Shown here: positions 18,130 through 26,969 of the stretch, one piece after another | Numbering within the stretch: the first letter of the stretch is position 1 | Layout of the letters: every line of letters begins with the position of its first letter | Assembly (NCBI GenBank): GCA_965226235.1 | Contig: OZ245335.1 | Coordinates: 1,922,001 to 1,986,000, forward strand | Origin: CAYFZO01 sp965226235 | Lineage (GTDB): Bacteria > Pseudomonadota > Gammaproteobacteria > Poriferisulfidales > Oxydemutatoraceae | DNA length: 64,000 nucleotides | Direction: 5' to 3' | The notes under the pieces: model-generated | Seen by the model: only the letters and a program-made list of their open reading frames with translations | Told to the model about the DNA's origin: nothing | The model's database searches: none | Program-made: the position numbers and the translations under genes

Positions 18130-19248
18130 ATGGGAAACATCGCACAGTCTAGCGATCCGATGGATCGCTACGTTGGTCGGTCCGTGCCGAAACCGGACGG
18201 TAGCTTGTATGGACGTCACGTGGCCATTAGCAAAGGCGTAATCTCTGGCGTCGAGAAACTGACACATGACACCTATGCCTTGAAGATAAAGTGCACGCAG
18301 GGTGAGTTGATCCGCCCGCTGGCGGGACAGTACGGGACGCTCAAGCCCGATCATCTGCACAAACCGCGCGCTTACTCCTTTGCGCGCGCACCGCAGGCCG
18401 AAGCACCGGGGGAACACACTTTTTTTATTCGTGTGTTCGAAGGTGGGCTGTTTTCCATGTGGCTTTTTGAGGAAGACCGGGTAGGAGAGCCATTGACGAT
18501 CAGCGGTCCGTTAGGCAAATTTTTGCTTGACGATTCCAGCCGCCCGATGCTGTGCGTCGCTGGCGGCAGCGGCATGAGTGCCATTTATTCGATCCTTGAG
18601 GATGCCGCGCTGAAGAGGGTCGAGCGCGATGCCGTGTTTCTGTATGGCGCACGCACCCAGGAAGACCTGTATTTGCTCGACGAAATCAAAGAGTTTGGCG
18701 ATCGCTGGCATCCCGACCATCAATTCGAGTTTGCTCCAGTGTTATCGGAAGAACCCGAAGACAGCGACTGGCAAGGCGCGCGCGGTTGGGTCACCGACTA
18801 CATGAAGTCCGCTTATCTTGACACCGGTCGCATCCAGTTGGGTAACTGCACTGCTTTCTTTTGCGGCCCGCCGCCGATGGTCGACCTGGGTATCCAGGTG
18901 TTGACGGCCGAGGGGATGGATCCCGCGGCTATTCTCTACGACAAATTTGAAGACGCACGTTCGCCGGTTCCGGTCATCGACAACACCAAGTGCGTCCTGT
19001 GCGACGAGTGTCTGATGGTGCGTCCATCCGAACACTGCATCAACGAGATCGTGCAACTAACGCCGAATGGCAGAGACGGTTACCAGCGGTTGCAGCCAGC
19101 CGACACTTCGGGGCTTTACTACAACACGTTGTATATCGACGACAACGAGTGTATCCGTTGCTACGCCTGTGTTGACGTCTGTCCTGCCGATGCGATTCAC
19201 CCGGATAACGACAAGATCCCGAAGACGCTACGCAATATACACGCTTGA
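18130..19248 (+). CDS. FAD/NAD(P)-binding reductase fused to a 2[4Fe-4S] ferredoxin domain
   Basis: A 372-residue fusion. The N-terminal half is a ferredoxin-NADP reductase-type module: FAD-binding RAYSF (residues 80-84), nucleotide-binding GGSGMSAI (145-152) and CGPPPM (245-250). The C-terminus carries two [4Fe-4S] motifs, C288-C291-C294-C303 and C341-C344-C347-C351 followed by Pro. It begins 24 nt after the molybdoenzyme with a GGAG ribosome binding site, so both are one operon. Inference: it passes electrons between NAD(P)H and the molybdoenzyme through its clusters. Arrangement of reductase first and clusters last differs from the usual phenol-hydroxylase-type reductases, which carry [2Fe-2S]. 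Confidence 0.9.
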   Translation: MGNIAQSSDPMDRYVGRSVPKPDGSLYGRHVAISKGVISGVEKLTHDTYALKIKCTQGELIRPLAGQYGTLKPDHLHKPRAYSFARAPQAEAPGEHTFFIRVFEGGLFSMWLFEEDRVGEPLTISGPLGKFLLDDSSRPMLCVAGGSGMSAIYSILEDAALKRVERDAVFLYGARTQEDLYLLDEIKEFGDRWHPDHQFEFAPVLSEEPEDSDWQGARGWVTDYMKSAYLDTGRIQLGNCTAFFCGPPPMVDLGIQVLTAEGMDPAAILYDKFEDARSPVPVIDNTKCVLCDECLMVRPSEHCINEIVQLTPNGRDGYQRLQPADTSGLYYNTLYIDDNECIRCYACVDVCPADAIHPDNDKIPKTLRNIHA

Positions 19249-19358
19249 ATCCGGGGCGTATCGTTTCGCTCTGTAGCCGCTCGCTCGACACCTGAGGCGG
19301 GGTCGGCATTCACATCAGGGCGGGATTTTGGCATAGTTCTCCTTTCTCAAAAACGGAT

Positions 19359-19435
19359 GCGCCCGTAGCTCAGCTGGATAGAGTACCTGGCTACGAACCA
19401 GGCGGTCGGGAGTTCGAATCTCTCCGGGCGCGCCA
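19359..19435 (+). tRNA. tRNA-Arg(ACG)
   Basis: A 77-nt cloverleaf with acceptor stem GCGCCCG/CGGGCGC, D-arm TAGCTCAGCTGGATAGAG, anticodon loop CTACGAA within a CCTGG/CCAGG stem, T-arm GTTCGAATC, discriminator G and an encoded CCA. The ACG anticodon, deaminated to ICG, reads CGU/CGC/CGA. The gene lies just before an accessory restriction gene; tRNA 3' ends are common integration sites, but no second copy of its 3' end was found. Confidence 0.97.
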
Positions 19436-19443
19436 CATGAAAC

Positions 19444-19477
19444 AAAGGCTTGGCGTTTTCCGGTGCTAAGCCTTTTT
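19444..19477 (+). terminator. Rho-independent terminator after tRNA-Arg
   Basis: An 11-bp stem with one mismatch (AAAGGCTTGGC pairing with GCTAAGCCTTT), a 10-nt loop and a run of five T. It begins 9 nt after the encoded CCA of the tRNA. Confidence 0.88.
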
Positions 19478-19631
19478 CGTTTCTGCATTTATTTGTTTTC
19501 CTGCACCCACATCTTCAGCCGGCGCATACCTCAAATCCAATGGAGGCAGGTGAGCATCACTTGATTAACTGAATACCGATGGGATAATGTCTTGACAAGG
19601 ATGAGACGGAAAATGTAACGGGAGAGTTTCG

Positions 19632-20669
19632 ATGGCACTTTGGTTGGTCCGCACCGGAAAACACGGCGAGTATGAAAAGAAGTTTCTCGAAGAGAACCGC
19701 ATTTATCTCACTTGGTATGGACTCTCGTACGATCTCCGCGCGGTGAAGGATCGGGGGCAACTCCGCCTCTTGTTGGAGAAAGTTTATCCCGACGCGTCCA
19801 AGGGGCTGATCGCTAATAACATGGGGCAGATTTGGAGATTCAGTCGGGAGATCGCTCCGGGTGACTGGATTGTACTGCCCAGCAAACAGAAGCCCGCCAT
19901 CCATGTAGCAGAGGTGAAAGGGGAATACACATTCAGTCCCGATGGGGATGACCCGTTCTTCCATTTCCGGGATGTCGAATGGATTGTCCAGGATGTGCCG
20001 CGCACCAACTTTGATCAGGATTTGTTGTATTCCTTTGGAGCCCCCATTACCGTTTACCGGGTGAGCCGTAACGATGCCGAACAACGGATTCATCAGATGG
20101 AGAAGAATGGATGGAAGTCATCCGGCACGAAGCCGAATGCCAGGAAAAAAGCGGAAGGGGAAAGCATGGAGACCGGCGAGGGATTGGAGGACCTGGGCCA
20201 GGCCGCACGGGATCAGATCGCCAGGCTGATCATCGCCCGGTTCCAGGGGCACGACATGGAGCGGCTGGTTGATGCGGTGCTCCGCGCAAGTGGATACGCC
20301 ACCTATCGGAGCCCGAAAGGGCCAGACAAGGGCATTGACATTCTAGCGGCACCGGAACCGATGGGTTTCGGTGAGCCGCGTGTCTGTGTTCAGGTGAAAT
20401 CCGGTGATTCAGCATTGGACCGTCCGACGCTGGATCAACTTATCGGCGTGATGCAGAACGTCCAGGCCAGCCATGGCTTGTTGGTTTCCTGGGGTGGGTT
20501 CAAGTCCAGCGTAGATAGAGAAAAGGCTATGCAGTTTTTCCGGGTGCGCCTTTGGGATCAGGGAGACCTGATCGACCAGGTGCTTACACACTACGACAAG
20601 CTGGACGAGGAAATCCGAGCGGAATTACCCCTGAAACGGATTTGGGTGGTTGCCGAAACGGCGGAATAA
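19632..20669 (+). CDS. Mrr-type restriction endonuclease
   Basis: A 345-residue protein with two parts. The N-terminal part (about 1-145) resembles a PUA/EVE-like module that may read a modified base (WLVRTGKHGEYE, GDWIVLPSKQKPAIHVAEV, DQDLLYSFGAPITV). The C-terminal Mrr catalytic domain (about 195-330) has MERLVDAVLRASGY, the acidic residue in GPDKGIDILAAP and the QVKSG that completes a PD-(D/E)xK active site. The probable role is type IV (modification-dependent) restriction. It stands alone after tRNA-Arg, without a methyltransferase partner next to it. Confidence 0.88.
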   Translation: MALWLVRTGKHGEYEKKFLEENRIYLTWYGLSYDLRAVKDRGQLRLLLEKVYPDASKGLIANNMGQIWRFSREIAPGDWIVLPSKQKPAIHVAEVKGEYTFSPDGDDPFFHFRDVEWIVQDVPRTNFDQDLLYSFGAPITVYRVSRNDAEQRIHQMEKNGWKSSGTKPNARKKAEGESMETGEGLEDLGQAARDQIARLIIARFQGHDMERLVDAVLRASGYATYRSPKGPDKGIDILAAPEPMGFGEPRVCVQVKSGDSALDRPTLDQLIGVMQNVQASHGLLVSWGGFKSSVDREKAMQFFRVRLWDQGDLIDQVLTHYDKLDEEIRAELPLKRIWVVAETAE

Positions 20670-20744
20670 TGGAGTCTGATCGCCCGTCACGCCGCTTGCA
20701 AGCTACGCGGCAAGCGCCGCACCTGGCTGCGCCTTGTCAGGATT

Positions 20745-20770
20745 GAGGTGCGCCATTCCTGGCGCACTTC
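20745..20770. terminator. hairpin between convergent genes
   Basis: A 10-bp inverted repeat with one mismatch (GAGGTGCGCC and GGCGCACTTC) and a 6-nt loop, in the gap between the convergent Mrr gene and cfa. It lacks a clear T-run on either side, so it may be a weak or bidirectional terminator or an mRNA 3'-end stabiliser. Confidence 0.45.
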
Positions 20771-20846
20771 TGCGGGCCACTACGCACCGGTGTCTGCGAT
20801 CAAGGGCTCGAATCTTTTTGAGTGCGACGCGTGTCGGCTTTGTAGG

Positions 20847-22067
20847 TCAGGTGCCACGTTCCCGTAGCCGCATTTTATTTTCTTCGATGAACCCCCGGGT
20901 GATGGGCGTTGCGTCGCGCTTGTGGGAAATCAGCATCTGAAACACCATGTTCGGACCGCTCAGAAACGTTTCTTCCACACCCGTCAGGAAGAATTCCCAC
21001 ATCCTGCAGAATCTCTCGTCAAACATTTCTTTCGCGGTATCGTAGTTCTCCATAAATCGGCATTTCCACTCCCGCGCGGTATAGGCATAGTGCAGGCGCA
21101 GGATTTCTATATCGTTGACCCAGAGGTTGTTTCGCTCGATCGATCGCGACACTTCTGACAAAGCAGGAGCATAGCCTCCCGGGAAAATGTATTTCTGTGC
21201 CCAGGGTTCGGTGAATCCAGGCGGAGAGTGGCGGCCGATCGAGTGGAGCAGGGCAACCCCGTCACGGTTCAACAGCCTGCCGATGCCGCTGAAAAAATCA
21301 TTGAAATGCTGCACGCCGACGTGCTCGAACATGCCGACGGATACGATGCGGTCAAACGTCCCATCCACGTCCCGGTAATCCTTCAACTCGAACCGAACCC
21401 GGTCGGAGAGTCCAGCCTCGCGCACCCGCTGGTTTGCCAGTTCGTACTGCTCCTTCGACAGTGTCACCCCCAGGCACTCGACGTCTTCGATGGAAGCGAG
21501 ATACATCGCCATCCCTCCCCACCCGCTTCCGATATCCAGTATCCGGTCGCCCGGGCGCAGGTTGATTTTTGCGGCGATCAGGCGCTTTTTGTTCAACTGG
21601 GCTTGTTCCAGGGTGTCATCCTGCGTTTCAAATATCGCGCAGGAATATTGCATGTCTTCATCCAGGAACAGCTTGTAAAAATCGTTTCCAAGGTCGTAGT
21701 GATGCGCGACCCGCCGGCGCGCCCGGTGAAGGGTATTGTTCTGCTGGAGGCGTCGGAACGCCATGAGCAACGAAAGGAATACGCGCTGTATAAAGTGGTT
21801 GCCGAGGGAGTCCTCATTGAGAAAATAAAGCCGCAGGAAATTGCCCAACTCATCTTTTTCAAAAACGAGACTTCCGTCCATGTAACTTTCCCCGATGTAG
21901 ATCTGGGGATTGAAAAACAGTTTGTAGTAGAGCGACGGCTGGGTGAGCCGTACCGTCGCGCTGGGCCCTGGCCTGCCGGAAAACAGGTGCTCTTTGCCCT
22001 TCGCATCGATGACTTTCAGGGAGCCGACCCGTATGAAATACCGGAGCAGGTGTGATAGCGGAAACAT
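20847..22067 (-). CDS. cfa: cyclopropane-fatty-acyl-phospholipid synthase
   Basis: A 406-residue SAM-dependent methyltransferase that adds a methylene bridge to unsaturated acyl chains of membrane phospholipids. Motifs are MQYSCAIFE (family cysteine), the SAM-binding ILDIGSGWGGMAMYLA, VSVGMFEHVG and HSIGRH, and the C-terminal EWKCRFMENYD. The N-terminal 90 residues form the lipid-binding domain with GRPGPSATVRL and YIGESYMDG. It is a single-gene unit, with no sign of the flavin/amine oxidase genes that sometimes accompany cfa. Confidence 0.95.
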   Translation of the reverse strand: MFPLSHLLRYFIRVGSLKVIDAKGKEHLFSGRPGPSATVRLTQPSLYYKLFFNPQIYIGESYMDGSLVFEKDELGNFLRLYFLNEDSLGNHFIQRVFLSLLMAFRRLQQNNTLHRARRRVAHHYDLGNDFYKLFLDEDMQYSCAIFETQDDTLEQAQLNKKRLIAAKINLRPGDRILDIGSGWGGMAMYLASIEDVECLGVTLSKEQYELANQRVREAGLSDRVRFELKDYRDVDGTFDRIVSVGMFEHVGVQHFNDFFSGIGRLLNRDGVALLHSIGRHSPPGFTEPWAQKYIFPGGYAPALSEVSRSIERNNLWVNDIEILRLHYAYTAREWKCRFMENYDTAKEMFDERFCRMWEFFLTGVEETFLSGPNMVFQMLISHKRDATPITRGFIEENKMRLRERGT

Positions 22068-23044
22068 CGTTCCTTAGTCGATCGGCTGGCTGGGAAGTTT
22101 CTGGCGTGGTTGGTCAGTCGTATTCAAAAGCCGTTTCCCGGGCGTGTTGCGCTTGCTGCCACGTCGTTGGAGATGGGGATCGGTGAACTCCGACCAGAGC
22201 CAGCGCAATTTGGAATATATCCGCGCGGAGTATATCATTTTGCGGAGCGGCCGCAGGATGGAGCAACCTGGTGTGTTAGCCAAAAGCGGTAATGTCTCCT
22301 GCACCAAATTCTAAAATATCCTCTTCTGATTCCGGGAGGGGCGATGACATTCGTAGGGGCGACGCAACCCAGTACAATCATGAGCCAGGCTGCCGAGAAG
22401 GTGGCATCGGCCATTCGGCACAAGCTACAATACATCAACTGAAAAGGGCGCACATATAATCACAGTGCTGTATTTTGCGATGCGGCCATACCGACGCGCA
22501 TCGTGAAGTAGCAAGGTAGTAGAGAGGAAGCTTGATATGAGCAGCAGACATCCCCCAGGTATCACCCTGCCTTCCAATCCAGTGTCCGGCAGATGGCAGG
22601 TATGTCTTGATACGGCCTGAGTTTGTTAGACACTTTCCTGATTCATTAAATATCGTTGTTCATAGACCGTTGGTGCAACGCGATCATTATGCGTATGAGT
22701 GTAGTCCACTCATGTCTGGCTCCTTACGCGGTTCATCCAACCGGGTGGCGTAGCTTCCCAAGTGCACGCCCGGTCAACTCATCCTGTCCCTATCGGTGTG
22801 GGGACAGCTTAGCTGTTGGGGGCACCAGCATACGACAGTCGTATCCTGAGCACGAAGCTGGTTCGTAGTGAGGAAGAATTCGGAGAGAACGACGGAAGCC
22901 GGATAACGTACTGAAATTGCAGTGATTTTTTTTGTCATCCGGTACGGAGGCTCCGGAAGCGGCAAGCACCGCTGGTGCGTGGAGTTTGACGCGACCCGTG
23001 AGCCTGTCAGGCAATGGCTCGATTATCTCGCGTGGCAGGCAAAA
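22068..23044. other. gene-poor intergenic region
   Basis: Nearly 1 kb without a convincing gene. Short open frames (the longest about 75 codons) show no recognisable motif. It contains one half of the dispersed GC-rich palindrome at 22353-22370. It separates cfa from the end of the proton-channel operon, both on the minus strand, so the cfa promoter must lie in its left part. Confidence 0.6.
22353..22370. repeat. half-copy of dispersed GC-rich palindrome
   Basis: The sequence GTAGGGGCGACGCAACCC matches one arm of the palindromes at 40687 and 42191. Its last 14 bases are the exact reverse complement of 42230-42243. The matching second arm is missing here. Confidence 0.7.
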
Positions 23045-24706
23045 TCATGACGCCGTTTGCCGCCAGCCAAAAAGCCGACTGTCGAATACCACGCGGACGC
23101 CCAACGTCGGCGAGCGATAGCCGGGGGGTACGGTGCTCCTGAAATCGACGCGCGCGGTTTTTTCACCGGGCAGCAGGTAGTTCCCGCCTTTGGCAATGAT
23201 GATATAGCCGCCATCGGTTACGTCGACGCTCTGCGTCCACTCCGACACGTTGCCTCCCATGCCGAGAATACCGTCGGCGGTTACGTCATTGCCTTGTGAC
23301 GCGGTGATTTGTGGCGAAGTTACCTGTGCTTCGCCGCTCAGGACGTTGTCCGCGATGAACTCGTTGCCCCACGGGTAGATGCTGCGTCCCTGGGAGGAAG
23401 CCGCCGTTATCCATTCTTCGGCACTGGGCAGGCGCCCGCCGGCCCACGATGCGAAGGCATACGCGCTCCACCAATCTATGTTGCTCACGGGTCGTTCGGG
23501 GTGGTGCATCTGCTGGTGCCAGTCTGCGGGTTGGTAGTCGTGGTGCTCGGGTTGGTTCTTGTCGGCGTACAGGCCGAAGCGCACCAGCGGATCACGCAGA
23601 AAGCGGTTGTATTGCTCGCGCGTGACTTCCCCCTTCATCACGAACAACACCTTGTTTGTCTGCTTTTCGGTATTCGCCGCAAACAGCTTCCCGAGAGGAG
23701 CGATTTTGTCCGGCGGCAGGTTGGCGAGCAGCGTCGGCAGCCTCGCGCCCTGCGGGATGCCGGTCGGGTAGTTTGCTCCCTTGATTCGCACGGTGCTGTG
23801 TTGCGTCTCCCAGGCAGACCGCGGTTGGGAGGGGGCGTCATATACGCAACGGAAGCCGACGTACGGCGAGCGATATTCGGCCGGAGCATGGCGATACAGC
23901 GCATTGAGGCTATAGATTTCCCGCGGCGCGTTGTAGGCGTTGCCGCCATGGATGGTGGGTCTGGATGGGTCTTCAGCGTTCTGTGCCCACTCGGATACCA
24001 CCTCTCCGAGGTTGTGTATTCCGTTGGGCGTATCGGTTTCTTCATGCACCGCGCATCGCTGCGCGGCGTTTAGCAAAGGGTCGAGATACGGCCAGCCGGA
24101 CGCATTGAAGTCGTTGCCCCAGGGGTAAAGCCGTTGCTCCTTTCCCGCAGCGATAGCGATCCACTCGCCACCAAAAGGCAGCCTTCCTCCGGCGGCCTTA
24201 CAGTAAGCATAGGCATCGTAATAAGAGACGCCGTTGGCAGGTGCTTCGAGGCGGCCGCTGATGGTGTGATTCCTGCTGTTGCTGGAGTACACCCAGTTCT
24301 GTGGCTGCCTGGGCGAGGCAAATTGCCTGTGGCGCCGAGATTTGTTCCACTGGACAAATTTGTAGAAATCCCCCTGGCGCACTTCACATCGGTCTACCCA
24401 AAGGTTCGCGAACTGCGTCTCGGTGTGGCCTCGCTTGAATATATGGTCGAAGGATTTTATGTACTCGAAAGCCCTGATCTGGCTGAACAGAACCTGGTCG
24501 AAGCGATCACCCTGAAGCAGTGCCTCGTTGTGTCTCACGACGGTGACGGGGCGCACGTCAAAATCATGGAACAGGGTGCGCAGGCTGTAAGCGGTTGCCA
24601 CCGCGGAGGTTGCAAGCAACAGGATTAAAACCGTTGTGATCATCATGGAGGATGATTTCCTCCCGGCCTTGGTCACAGCCGGGAGCCAGGATGCGTGGTT
24701 CGTCAT
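23045..24706 (-). CDS. membrane-anchored protein with two FGE/SUMF1-like domains
   Basis: A 553-residue protein. A basic N-terminus is followed by one transmembrane helix (about 21-42), placing the rest in the periplasm. Two formylglycine-generating-enzyme-like domains follow (about 95-275 and 335-545), with VDRCEVRQGDFYKFVQW, GRLPFGGEWIAIAAG and YPWGNDF in the first and VSNIDWWSAYAFASWAGGRLPSAEEW and YPWGNEF in the second. The active-site cysteines expected after the GG-S/N-F block are absent in both (GGNAYNAPRE and GGNYLLPGEK), so catalysis is unlikely and a structural or ligand-binding role is inferred. Last gene of a four-gene operon, joined by a 4-nt ATGA overlap. Confidence 0.88.
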   Translation of the reverse strand: MTNHASWLPAVTKAGRKSSSMMITTVLILLLATSAVATAYSLRTLFHDFDVRPVTVVRHNEALLQGDRFDQVLFSQIRAFEYIKSFDHIFKRGHTETQFANLWVDRCEVRQGDFYKFVQWNKSRRHRQFASPRQPQNWVYSSNSRNHTISGRLEAPANGVSYYDAYAYCKAAGGRLPFGGEWIAIAAGKEQRLYPWGNDFNASGWPYLDPLLNAAQRCAVHEETDTPNGIHNLGEVVSEWAQNAEDPSRPTIHGGNAYNAPREIYSLNALYRHAPAEYRSPYVGFRCVYDAPSQPRSAWETQHSTVRIKGANYPTGIPQGARLPTLLANLPPDKIAPLGKLFAANTEKQTNKVLFVMKGEVTREQYNRFLRDPLVRFGLYADKNQPEHHDYQPADWHQQMHHPERPVSNIDWWSAYAFASWAGGRLPSAEEWITAASSQGRSIYPWGNEFIADNVLSGEAQVTSPQITASQGNDVTADGILGMGGNVSEWTQSVDVTDGGYIIIAKGGNYLLPGEKTARVDFRSTVPPGYRSPTLGVRVVFDSRLFGWRQTAS

Positions 24707-26460
24707 GCCGTCCTTCTACCGCGTCGCATCACCCCCAGCAACAGCAGCAAGGCAGGGATGCCGTAAATCATCATCAACCAGCGCTCGTTACGAAACCGAC
24801 TGATCGGATATTCCGTAGCAACGCGGTAGTTGTCGACGTCCACCGCATTCTCCTCCGCAGCGATCAGCAGTTGCCCTTCGTCGCTCAGCGCCGAGTAGAC
24901 GAACGCGGTCATAAAGTCATCGGTGGCGGGGCTTACCAAGGTAACGACCCGCCAGCGAAACGTATCGGGCGCTTCCTGCTGCGGGGGCATGAGCAGCAGT
25001 GCGTCTTTTTTGAGCGGCGCGCGCACCCCTTGGTAGATTGTTGGGTACAGACCAAAGTGCAGGCTTGCCGTCATTTCGGACGGCAGGTCCGGGTGCTTTT
25101 CCTGGAATTCGTTGCCGGTGAGCGTGACCGTGGCGATGCGGTCGTTGAGTGGCACCGCCAGCGCGCTGGCGCGTAGCGCCGGGTCGGTTTCCTGCGTCAC
25201 TGTCGGTACCGCGTCGGTATCTTCGGGCGTGGTTTGCAGCAGGTTGTTGAGATGATTGAACAGGCTCTCCAGGTGGGGAGGCGCGTTGCCTGCTTGCTGT
25301 TGTTCCAGCAGTGGCAGAATGTCCTGCAGGAAGTTGTATTCCGCCAGCCGCGTTGCACCGCCCGCGTCGGCCTCTTCCTGGATCTGGCGCATGAATTCGA
25401 ACAAAGCCGGCAGCAATAACCGCATTGACCCGACTTCAATCTGCCATACCGGTTGCTCGGCTTCTCCATCTTGCTGGTTGCGTTGTGCATCGCCGTCGCC
25501 ACCCCCGCGTGCCGCTCGGAAGCGGCTGACGCGCGTTTGGGGCTGCTCCCCCCTCCCTTGCGCGCCTTCGCTCATCATCTGCGCCAGGGCACTGAAGACG
25601 CTATCGCTGGTTTCTGTCCACTCGTCTTCCGGTGCTTCGGAGCTACCCGGCAGGTCCTCGGGCAAGGCCTGCTGCTGCATGCCGCCGCTTTCATAGGCGA
25701 GGTCGTCGTAAGGATAGCTTTCGATCCCTCCGCTGTTTGCGTTGAGGCTGATGTCTTCCGGGATGCCTCCGCGGCTGCTTTCCTGGTCCTGCCGCATTTC
25801 TTCGTTTGATTGGCCGGAGTTGCCGCTACCGGGCTGATGCGTTTCCATGCCCGCCTCTTCATCTTCGGTCTGGGTCTCGTCAGACATCTGCTTCGTATTT
25901 CCATCGTCAGCATCGCTGCCGTCGCCTGCCGCGCCAGAGTAGCCGATGAAGTGCCAGTGCTTTGGACGCGCGCCGTAGTCTTTCAGTATCGACATGACAA
26001 TGTAGAACAACTGGATGTCATAGATATCCATGCGCAGGTAGTTTCGCTGCGTGCGATTGAGTTTTTTCAGATACTTGTCGAACGCGTTGTTTTGCAGCAG
26101 CAATTCGTTGCGCGAGAAGGTCTTGCCGGTGTAGTAATTGCGAACGTGGGTTTTGTGGATTTCTATGATCGGCATAATCCGGTGCGACGGGTTACGGTCC
26201 AAAGGCGATTGCTGGTAATCGTGCAGGCGGGCAGGCGGGCTGCTTGGCAGCGCATTCATGACGACCGAAGTAGCGATGTCACGGCTCAGCAACACCGACA
26301 TATCTTCGACCTGCTCCTGGCGTTTTTCTTCCTGCTCGTGCTTGATCATCATGGTGATGATGATCATCAAGAGGATGATTGCAACGCTGTTTGCCAGGAT
26401 GTCGGCGAGTGCCACACCGGCGAACCCAGGGAACAATCGGTGCTGTGCCCGCGCGCTCAT
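24703..26460 (-). CDS. large ExbD/MotB-like single-pass protein (Asp20)
   Basis: A 585-residue protein, not assignable to a named family. One N-terminal transmembrane helix (about 15-38) opens with Asp20 (FAGVALADILANSVAIILL), the position of the proton-binding aspartate in ExbD/MotB. A charged juxtamembrane segment, a Gln/Glu/Ser-rich low-complexity region (about 180-310) and a folded C-terminal region follow. A second hydrophobic stretch (WLMMIYGIPALLLLLGV) sits just before the basic C-terminus, so the protein may be anchored at both ends. The start at 26460 was chosen because it overlaps the upstream stop by 4 nt (ATGA) and yields an ExbD-like N-terminus; the frame is open 26 codons more. 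Function is inferred from context. Confidence 0.82.
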   Translation of the reverse strand: MSARAQHRLFPGFAGVALADILANSVAIILLMIIITMMIKHEQEEKRQEQVEDMSVLLSRDIATSVVMNALPSSPPARLHDYQQSPLDRNPSHRIMPIIEIHKTHVRNYYTGKTFSRNELLLQNNAFDKYLKKLNRTQRNYLRMDIYDIQLFYIVMSILKDYGARPKHWHFIGYSGAAGDGSDADDGNTKQMSDETQTEDEEAGMETHQPGSGNSGQSNEEMRQDQESSRGGIPEDISLNANSGGIESYPYDDLAYESGGMQQQALPEDLPGSSEAPEDEWTETSDSVFSALAQMMSEGAQGRGEQPQTRVSRFRAARGGGDGDAQRNQQDGEAEQPVWQIEVGSMRLLLPALFEFMRQIQEEADAGGATRLAEYNFLQDILPLLEQQQAGNAPPHLESLFNHLNNLLQTTPEDTDAVPTVTQETDPALRASALAVPLNDRIATVTLTGNEFQEKHPDLPSEMTASLHFGLYPTIYQGVRAPLKKDALLLMPPQQEAPDTFRWRVVTLVSPATDDFMTAFVYSALSDEGQLLIAAEENAVDVDNYRVATEYPISRFRNERWLMMIYGIPALLLLLGVMRRGRRTA

Positions 26461-26969
26461 TCGATGGCTTTGTCGATGTACGGCGGGATGTCTTCGAGGG
26501 ATACCGACTTCAGCAGCTCCCTGTCTGCGATGATCCACCCGATATTGAGTAGCTTCTTCGGCATGATCCTGAGCATGCAGTTGCGTGCCTTTGCCATCGT
26601 CTGCACGCTCCCTTCGAGCAGCGCGAAAATCAACTGCTGTTTTTCTACGTTGTAGATCTTGCGCGCGTAATCGATAAACGGGCTGCCGGATTCGCAGATT
26701 TCGTTTTTTTCGAGCACTTCGCCGGTTTCCACGATGCGTAGGTCATCGGGGAAGGTGATGATGACGTAGCCGGCACCGTGCGCCCCCCAGCCCACCTTGT
26801 ACAGACCCTCGTCGGAAAACGCTTCGAGGCGTTCTATCAAGGATGCCTGCGAGAACAGGTTGAACAGCAAAAACAGCACCATCATCAGGGCGAACATGCC
26901 GCCGAAGATCTCCACCATCGGCGCTTTGTTGCGTTCCTGATCCTTGAGCGAATCGTTGGTTCTGATCAC
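26457..26969 (-). CDS. small ExbD/MotB-like single-pass protein (Glu20)
   Basis: A 170-residue protein with a cytoplasmic N-terminus, one transmembrane helix (about 18-40) that opens with Glu20 (PMVEIFGGMFALMMVLFLL), and a periplasmic domain of about 125 residues with no recognised fold. The acidic residue occupies the same residue number as Asp20 of the next gene product. Similarity to ExbD is in topology and the acidic helix start only. The GTG start overlaps the channel gene stop by 4 nt (GTGA), so the pair is probably made in fixed proportion. It may be the second half of a heterodimeric stator. Confidence 0.82.
   Translation of the reverse strand: MIRTNDSLKDQERNKAPMVEIFGGMFALMMVLFLLFNLFSQASLIERLEAFSDEGLYKVGWGAHGAGYVIITFPDDLRIVETGEVLEKNEICESGSPFIDYARKIYNVEKQQLIFALLEGSVQTMAKARNCMLRIMPKKLLNIGWIIADRELLKSVSLEDIPPYIDKAIE

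Noticed and set aside
22074..22965. Several small open frames in the gap after cfa
   Set aside because: All are short, overlapping and without recognisable sequence or ribosome binding sites.
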